Assembly (NCBI GenBank): GCA_020718265.1
Contig: DYSM01000091.1
Location: forward strand, 1-10,185
Reading direction: 5' to 3'
DNA: 10,185 nt
From: Draconibacterium orientale
GTDB taxonomy: Bacteria > Bacteroidota > Bacteroidia > Bacteroidales > JAADGE01
Shown here: one piece after another, positions 6,420 to 10,185 of the stretch
How the letters are laid out: each line of letters opens with the position of its first letter
Position numbering within the stretch: the first letter of the stretch is position 1
The notes under the pieces: generated by a model
Told to the model about the DNA's origin: nothing
Databases searched by the model: none
What the model saw: the letters and a program-made list of their open reading frames with translations, nothing else
Program-made: the position numbers and the translations under genes

Positions 6420-7780
6420 AGTTTATGGCTAAATCGAGCCGATGAGGTGCCCATTTGAATAAAATCTTTGTCAGCTAACTTCGACTTTTGGACGCGTTTT
6501 CCGTTAAGCATCGTTCCGTTTGTGCTGTCCAAATCTTCGAGAAAATAATCGCCGTCTTCAAGCCAAATCTTTGCATGGAAAGCAGACATTGTGGTATCCG
6601 AAACGGAAATGGAGTTTTCGCCGGCTCTGCCGATTGTTGTGCTGTGTGCCGTTAAAATGTATTTTTTAGAGTTCTCTTTGCTAATCACATAGAGTTCCGC
6701 ATATACGCGACTGCCTGCTGCTTTAATGATTTTAGGCGTAAATTTTTCTTCAGTAATAGTTTTAGTGTCAGAAATTTTTCGTTTACGTTTGCTTTTTACG
6801 AAAAGAGTAATAATCAGCAAGGTTGTCAGAATAAATATTAAAATGAGATACGGAGCAGAACCGTAAGAGGCATCTCCTACCTTTTCCGAACTCAAAAAAT
6901 AAGACTGAATTGTGTCCGTCCCATAAACAACTGTAAACGTATTTCTGAAATTTTTCTGCGAACTTTTGAACCGGAGAACAGAAAGCTGTTCGTTATCCGT
7001 AATTGTATGTAAATCAATATCTTTAATATAACTTACGATGATTTCTTCAATGGTTTCCGGAGTTGCATTTGTGTATAATCCGCCCGAACCCGAACTAAGT
7101 GTTATCAATTTTTCTTCTGCCTTACGGCTTACGGAGTCTGTAAACACAAAATAGAGCGGAATGTCGAATTTCCCGAGTTCGTCGAAGCACGATTTTTGGA
7201 AGTTTGAAACAGGAATACTGTCCGTAACAAACACAAACGCGCGCTTGTTTTGAGCTGACTCAGCTGCACTTGACGTTTCATATAACAAATTCAGAAAAGA
7301 GCAAAATGTAATGGTAACATTCTTTGGTTTCGGGCTAACTTCTTGTGTATAAGTATCAAAAAAAGCAAAATTTTTACTAAATTCAGGCGAAGCAAAGCGC
7401 GGTTTGCGCATTGTTTCTTCTTCATTTTGAAAAAAAGCAAAATTAATTCGGCTGTTAATTTCGCTCTTTTGGACACAATCCAATATCATTTTTACCTTTA
7501 AGGAGTCAGAATTTGCATCGGAATTTAAAACAAATAAAATATCTGTTAAAAAAGTAAACTCTGCAATAGCGGCAGTGTCTCGAATGTAGCTTATTTGTTT
7601 ATCGTTTTCAAAAAATTGCAATTTCGAGGTGTCGAGCGGGTTTTTTCCGGCTTTAAGGTAAACTGTAACATAAGAATCGCTATTCATCTCGGCTTTTACA
7701 ATGCCGATACGTTGCCCCGATAGTGTTGCGAGGCTCGTAAATAGCACATAAAGAGTGAATAATAACTTTTGCGAGTTCAT
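6416..7780 (-). CDS. vWA-like periplasmic domain, transmembrane segment and cytoplasmic FHA domain protein
   Basis: A 454-residue protein with an N-terminal signal sequence (1-22, hydrophobic core LLFTLYVLFTSLATL), then about 285 residues outside the cytoplasm, a transmembrane helix at about 309-328 followed by basic KSKRKRK (stop-transfer), and a C-terminal cytoplasmic FHA domain (about 382-452). FHA hallmarks are GR (384-385), SAFH (399-402) and STNG (419-422), the residues that bind phosphothreonine. The outer part resembles a von Willebrand A domain: strand DILFVL (80-85), strand VFVTDS (183-188) and the late GGLYTNATPETIEEII (233-248). The first MIDAS motif is not DxSxS but NSDAN (86-90), so normal metal binding is doubtful. 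It is the first gene of the FHA-PP2C-kinase operon and overlaps the PP2C start by four bases. Likely role: membrane adaptor that recruits phosphorylated partners, perhaps the kinase itself. Confidence 0.85.
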   Translation of the reverse strand: MNSQKLLFTLYVLFTSLATLSGQRIGIVKAEMNSDSYVTVYLKAGKNPLDTSKLQFFENDKQISYIRDTAAIAEFTFLTDILFVLNSDANSDSLKVKMILDCVQKSEINSRINFAFFQNEEETMRKPRFASPEFSKNFAFFDTYTQEVSPKPKNVTITFCSFLNLLYETSSAAESAQNKRAFVFVTDSIPVSNFQKSCFDELGKFDIPLYFVFTDSVSRKAEEKLITLSSGSGGLYTNATPETIEEIIVSYIKDIDLHTITDNEQLSVLRFKSSQKNFRNTFTVVYGTDTIQSYFLSSEKVGDASYGSAPYLILIFILTTLLIITLFVKSKRKRKISDTKTITEEKFTPKIIKAAGSRVYAELYVISKENSKKYILTAHSTTIGRAGENSISVSDTTMSAFHAKIWLEDGDYFLEDLDSTNGTMLNGKRVQKSKLADKDFIQMGTSSARFSHKL

Positions 7781-7802
7781 TTTTTTGATAAAAATAACAA
7801 AA

Positions 7803-7810
7803 CAAAGATA
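7803..7810 (-). promoter_or_regulatory. Candidate -7 element for the FHA-PP2C-kinase operon
   Basis: The minus strand reads TATCTTTG (TAnnTTTG consensus), 22 bases upstream of the ATG, implying a short leader of about 15-20 bases. No good -33 TTTG is seen at the usual distance. The identical octamer occurs upstream of lepA. Confidence 0.35.
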
Positions 7811-7838
7811 GTAAAATTTGTTAATACTGCGTGTTTTT

Positions 7839-7869
7839 TTTGCTTTCTGAATTTACAATTGTAAATTTG
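7839..7869 (+). promoter_or_regulatory. Bacteroidota-type promoter of the thioredoxin gene
   Basis: TTTG at 7839-7842 and TAAATTTG at 7862-7869 are separated by 19 bases, matching the Bacteroidota vegetative promoter (-33 TTTG, 19-21 bases, -7 TAnnTTTG). Initiation would fall near 7875, about 20 bases before the ATG at 7897. It lies in the divergent gap facing the FHA operon. Confidence 0.65.
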
Positions 7870-7896
7870 TAAAATTAATGCAAAAATTTTTTAGCT

Positions 7897-8214
7897 ATGG
7901 TAATTGAAATAACAGATGCAACATTTGAAGCGGAAGTTCTCCGTTCGGATATTCCTGTAATTATGGATTTGTGGGCAGTCTGGTGCGGACCGTGCAAGAT
8001 GATTCACCCCATTCTTGACGAGATTGCAACGGAATACGCCGGAAAAGTAAAAGTAGTGAAGCTCGATGTTGATAAAAATCGAGAAACTACTGCTAAATAC
8101 GCAGTTAGAAACATTCCGACTGTGCTGTTTTTTAAGAAAGGCGAAGTGGTCGATAAACAAGTTGGTGCAGTGCCTAAAAAGAAATTTGTTGAAAAAATAG
8201 ATGCAATTCTATAA
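7897..8214 (+). CDS. trxA: Thioredoxin
   Basis: A 105-residue thioredoxin, the usual length for a single-domain cytoplasmic member. It reduces disulfides in substrate proteins and is itself recycled by thioredoxin reductase. The active site is WCGPCK (29-34, Cys30 and Cys33), within DLWAVWCGPCKM. The cis-proline is in NIPTV (72-76, Pro74), and the fold pattern is complete, with VVKLDVDKN (53-61) and VLFFKKGEVVDKQVGA (76-91). There is no signal peptide or lipobox. The ATG is preceded by an A/T-rich leader without a Shine-Dalgarno motif and by a good promoter. An intrinsic terminator follows, so it is probably transcribed alone. Several thioredoxin paralogues can occur in this phylum, so the symbol is by family. 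Confidence 0.95.
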   Translation: MVIEITDATFEAEVLRSDIPVIMDLWAVWCGPCKMIHPILDEIATEYAGKVKVVKLDVDKNRETTAKYAVRNIPTVLFFKKGEVVDKQVGAVPKKKFVEKIDAIL

Positions 8215-8229
8215 TTTTAAAGAAAACCG

Positions 8230-8254
8230 GCGCAGCTTTTTGCTGCGCTTTGTT
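8230..8254 (+). terminator. Intrinsic terminator after thioredoxin
   Basis: GCGCAGC (8230-8236), loop TTTTT (8237-8241), GCTGCGC (8242-8248), then TTTGTT. The GC-rich 7-bp stem followed by a T-rich run, 15 bases past the trx stop codon, is a classic Rho-independent terminator. It separates trx from the DUF58 gene. Confidence 0.85.
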
Positions 8255-8255
8255 C

Positions 8256-8263
8256 TAATTTTG
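8256..8263 (+). promoter_or_regulatory. Weak candidate -7 element for the DUF58 gene
   Basis: TAATTTTG fits TAnnTTTG and lies just after the trx terminator, 16 bases before the TTG start. No TTTG is found at the required -33 distance, and the leader would be very short. Read-through from trx is the alternative. Confidence 0.2.
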
Positions 8264-8279
8264 CTTCATTTGCTTTAAT

Positions 8280-9203
8280 TTGAAAAATTTAAAAGACATA
8301 AGCGAGTTTCGCGGACTTGCAAGCATTGAGTTTTTGGCACGTCAAGTTGTCGAAGGGTTTATTACGGGCTTGCACAAAAGTCCGTTTCATGGTTTTTCCG
8401 TCGAATTTGCCGAACACAGACTTTACAACACAGGCGAATCGACAAAAAATATCGACTGGAAATTGTATGCCAAAACTGACCGTTTGTTTACCAAACGTTA
8501 CGAAGAAGAGACAAACTTGCGTTCGAGAATTATTATTGATGTATCGTCGTCAATGCTTTTTCCGAACAGAAAAAACGAAGGCATTAACAAACTTTTATTT
8601 TCGGTGTATAGCGCAGCCGCGTTAGTCCATCTTCTTAAAAAACAAAGAGATGCGGTCGGAATTACATTGTTTTCCGATAAAGTTGAATCACATACCGAGT
8701 CGAAAACCTCCGGCGTGCACATTACGCGTTTGTACGCTATGCTCGAACAACTTACGGGAAAAGATGCCGCGACTTTGAATAAACGCACTTCGCCCGCCGA
8801 TTTATTGCACGAAACAGCCGACAAATTACACAAGCGTTCGCTGATCATAATTTTCAGCGATATGTTTAGTGCCGATTCCGAAGAACGCATTTTTTCAGCT
8901 TTAAATCACATGAAACATAATAAGCATGAGATAATTTTGTTTCACGTAACCGACAAACAACACGAGTATAAGTTTGATTATCAAAACTTTCCGCATAAGT
9001 TTGTGGATATGGAAACCGGCGAAAGCATCAAATTGAATCCGAACGACATCAAAACGCATTTCGAGCAAAATTCAAGCGAGTTTTACACAAATTTAAAACT
9101 CAAATGCGGTCAATATAAAATTGATTTTGTAGAAGCTGACATCAACGCCGGTTTTGACGAAGTTCTTTTGCCTTACTTGTTCAAACGCAAGAAGTTACTT
9201 TAA
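8280..9203 (+). CDS. DUF58 family protein with vWA-like fold
   Basis: A 307-residue DUF58 protein with no predicted transmembrane segment. The N-terminal signature runs through FAEHRLYNTGESTKNIDWK (43-61) and TKRYEEETNLR (71-81). A vWA-type domain follows, with an intact MIDAS DVSSS (87-91) and a later strand LIIIFSDMF (188-196). DUF58 proteins are usually encoded beside a MoxR AAA ATPase and are thought to act with it in assembly or metal-related maturation. No MoxR gene is in this window, and the molecular role is unknown. The start is TTG: an in-frame stop lies at 8256-8258, no ATG occurs between, and the sequence MKNLKDISEF gives a natural N-terminus. No Shine-Dalgarno motif is visible. 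Linkage to thioredoxin 65 bases upstream is something I recall from other Bacteroidota, but I have not verified it. Confidence 0.88.
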   Translation: MKNLKDISEFRGLASIEFLARQVVEGFITGLHKSPFHGFSVEFAEHRLYNTGESTKNIDWKLYAKTDRLFTKRYEEETNLRSRIIIDVSSSMLFPNRKNEGINKLLFSVYSAAALVHLLKKQRDAVGITLFSDKVESHTESKTSGVHITRLYAMLEQLTGKDAATLNKRTSPADLLHETADKLHKRSLIIIFSDMFSADSEERIFSALNHMKHNKHEIILFHVTDKQHEYKFDYQNFPHKFVDMETGESIKLNPNDIKTHFEQNSSEFYTNLKLKCGQYKIDFVEADINAGFDEVLLPYLFKRKKLL

Positions 9204-9862
9204 TTTTCCGAGTTTGCTATAATTGCATTCAAATACTGATTAAATGGCTTCTGAAGCTGAAAGATGCTTACCAATTTTTCAGGATAATCAGGCGAAATTA
9301 GTTCAGAATCGGAAAAATTGTGCAGAACCACGTAGCTTGTAAAACGCAGCAAGTCTATGTTTGGGTGGTTTTTGTCGTATCCGCGCGGTGCGGTCTTAAC
9401 TTGGTCTCCTTCCAAAGCTTTGAATTCTTTTACGAAATTCGGTTCTGCTAAAATTGCACGAAACTCTTCTGCATCGTGTGCAAGGTCGTCTCGCAAATTT
9501 TTAAGCACAGGTGCGGGCGGACAGTAAACTCCACCGCCTGCAAACGACGCATTCGGTTCAATATGAATATAATATCCGGCGTTAAAACTTTTTTTTCCGC
9601 CTTTGGCAATATACGCGCCCATATTGGTTTTGTATGGTTCTTTGTTGTTTGAAAAGCGTGTGTCTTTATAGATTCTGAACATGCAATCTTTTGCCGAATT
9701 CACATCAATCGAATTATCAAAATGCTTGATTTTCAATATCAAAACATTGACTAAATATTCAAATTTCTCCACAGCATCTGTATAGCGTGTTTTGTTATCG
9801 GCGAACCATTCTCGGTTATTATTTGCCTTCAAATCGGTAAGAAAGTTTAAAATACTTTGCAT
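9200..9862 (-). CDS. DUF2461 (TIGR02453-type) conserved hypothetical protein
   Basis: A 220-residue protein of the DUF2461 family, near the usual length. Recognisable conserved stretches are LKANNNREWFADNK (11-24), FRIYKDTRFSNNKEPYKTN (62-80), the GYYIHIEPNASFAGGG block (96-111) followed by YCPPAP (113-118), PRGYDKNHP (159-167) and DLLRF (170-174). There is no signal peptide or membrane segment, so it is likely cytoplasmic. The biochemical function of the family is not established, and I assign none. The start ATG follows an A-rich leader without a Shine-Dalgarno motif, and I could not identify a promoter. Its stop codon overlaps the end of the convergent DUF58 gene by four bases, so the two transcripts must overlap at their 3' ends. 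Confidence 0.9.
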   Translation of the reverse strand: MQSILNFLTDLKANNNREWFADNKTRYTDAVEKFEYLVNVLILKIKHFDNSIDVNSAKDCMFRIYKDTRFSNNKEPYKTNMGAYIAKGGKKSFNAGYYIHIEPNASFAGGGVYCPPAPVLKNLRDDLAHDAEEFRAILAEPNFVKEFKALEGDQVKTAPRGYDKNHPNIDLLRFTSYVVLHNFSDSELISPDYPEKLVSIFQLQKPFNQYLNAIIANSEN

Positions 9863-10185
9863 TTACTTTTTTTTTGTTTTAAATCTAAGAGTTCAGTATA
9901 AAAAGTCATAAAGTTGAAAGTTTGTAAAGTTAAATTACTGATAATAAGCAATTTACTTAAATTATAAAATATTTTCAAAAGCACTGATAATCAGGCATAT
10001 AGATTGTTTAGCTAAAATAAAACAGGCTTTTTAGACTGAACTCATCTAATATATTGTATTTGTAAGAAAACTCATAACTCATTAAATTTCAATAAGATAT
10101 ATGAAATTTCGTTCAGAATGTTTTTAGAAATTCTGTTGAAATACAGTCGAAATTCAATTGAAACTAAAAAAAGCAACTGAATGAC
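9863..10185. other. Non-coding region upstream of the DUF2461 gene
   Basis: These 323 very AT-rich bases have no credible gene. Besides the repeat copy at 10004-10056, they hold short repeated words: AAAGTT three times (9910, 9917, 9926) and ACTGATAAT twice (9937-9945 and 9983-9991). A weak hairpin (CAGAAT 10114-10119 with ATTCTG 10130-10135) and the palindrome TTCAATTGAA lie near the right end. No promoter consensus was found for either strand. Confidence 0.5.
10004..10056. repeat. Intergenic direct repeat, copy 2
   Basis: Bases 10004-10036 are identical to 1-33, with diverged similarity continuing to 10056 (matching to 52). It has the same orientation as copy 1 and includes the TTTAGCTAAA palindrome at 10007-10016. 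It lies 142 bases upstream of the DUF2461 start codon, whereas copy 1 lies downstream of lepA, so the two copies do not share one position relative to genes. Confidence 0.8.

Noticed and set aside
3589..7780. Part of a type VI secretion locus (PpkA/PppA/Fha-like trio)
   Set aside because: No Tss/Hcp/VgrG genes are present in the window, and the FHA and kinase architectures differ from the T6SS regulators. The resemblance is at the level of domain families only.
7891..8160. Minus-strand open frame opposite thioredoxin
   Set aside because: It is a shadow of a textbook thioredoxin, and its reading runs through the trx active site on the complementary strand.
9903..9991. CRISPR-like or iteron array from repeated AAAGTT and ACTGATAAT words
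   Set aside because: The units are 6-9 bases with irregular spacing in AT-rich DNA, so chance is sufficient.
1..10056. The end repeats as attachment sites or target duplications of a mobile element
   Set aside because: No integrase, transposase or phage gene lies between them, and the interval carries conserved chromosomal genes.
9863..10185. A small RNA, tRNA or riboswitch in the right-hand gap
   Set aside because: Only short AT-rich repeats and weak hairpins are seen, with no cloverleaf, conserved aptamer core, promoter or terminator.

Overview
The window looks like chromosomal DNA from a member of the Bacteroidota, probably Bacteroidales-like. The basis is AT-rich intergenic DNA, little Shine-Dalgarno sequence at most starts, a promoter that fits the Bacteroidota form (TTTG, 19 bases, TAnnTTTG), and proteins whose overall character fits that phylum. 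The assignment rests on recognition, not on a search. I see no rRNA or tRNA genes, CRISPR array, transposase, integrase or phage gene.

Layout. Positions 1-172 are intergenic and begin with one copy of a repeat. lepA (elongation factor 4, minus) fills 173-1960 and starts with TTG behind a strong ribosome binding site. The gap 1961-2199 holds a perfect 25-bp inverted repeat with a 9-base loop. A cytoplasmic GH13 alpha-amylase-like gene (minus) occupies 2200-3516. Three tightly packed minus-strand genes follow, transcribed in the order FHA protein (7780-6416), PP2C phosphatase (6419-5313), Ser/Thr kinase (5310-3589). After a divergent promoter region come, on the plus strand, thioredoxin (7897-8214) with a clear intrinsic terminator, and a DUF58 protein (8280-9203). 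A DUF2461 gene (9862-9200, minus) converges on DUF58 with a 4-base overlap. The last 323 bases are non-coding and contain a second copy of the repeat seen at position 1.

How the genes work together. The FHA, PP2C and kinase genes form a phospho-signalling operon: writer (kinase), eraser (phosphatase) and reader (phosphothreonine-binding FHA). Each protein has one predicted transmembrane segment and a part outside the cytoplasm: a vWA-like domain on the FHA protein, an SH3-like plus FG-GAP/VCBS-like region on the kinase, and a short beta-rich tail on the phosphatase. The amylase gene lies 72 bases downstream on the same strand with no clear promoter or terminator between, so it may be co-transcribed; a functional link is speculation. 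lepA, trx, DUF58 and DUF2461 look like ordinary chromosomal genes.

The observations most worth follow-up are the all-membrane-anchored reader/writer/eraser module, long A-tracts located exactly in the linkers that join the kinase and phosphatase domains to their membrane anchors, resemblance between the outer tails of kinase and phosphatase, the long perfect hairpin, and the repeated intergenic element.
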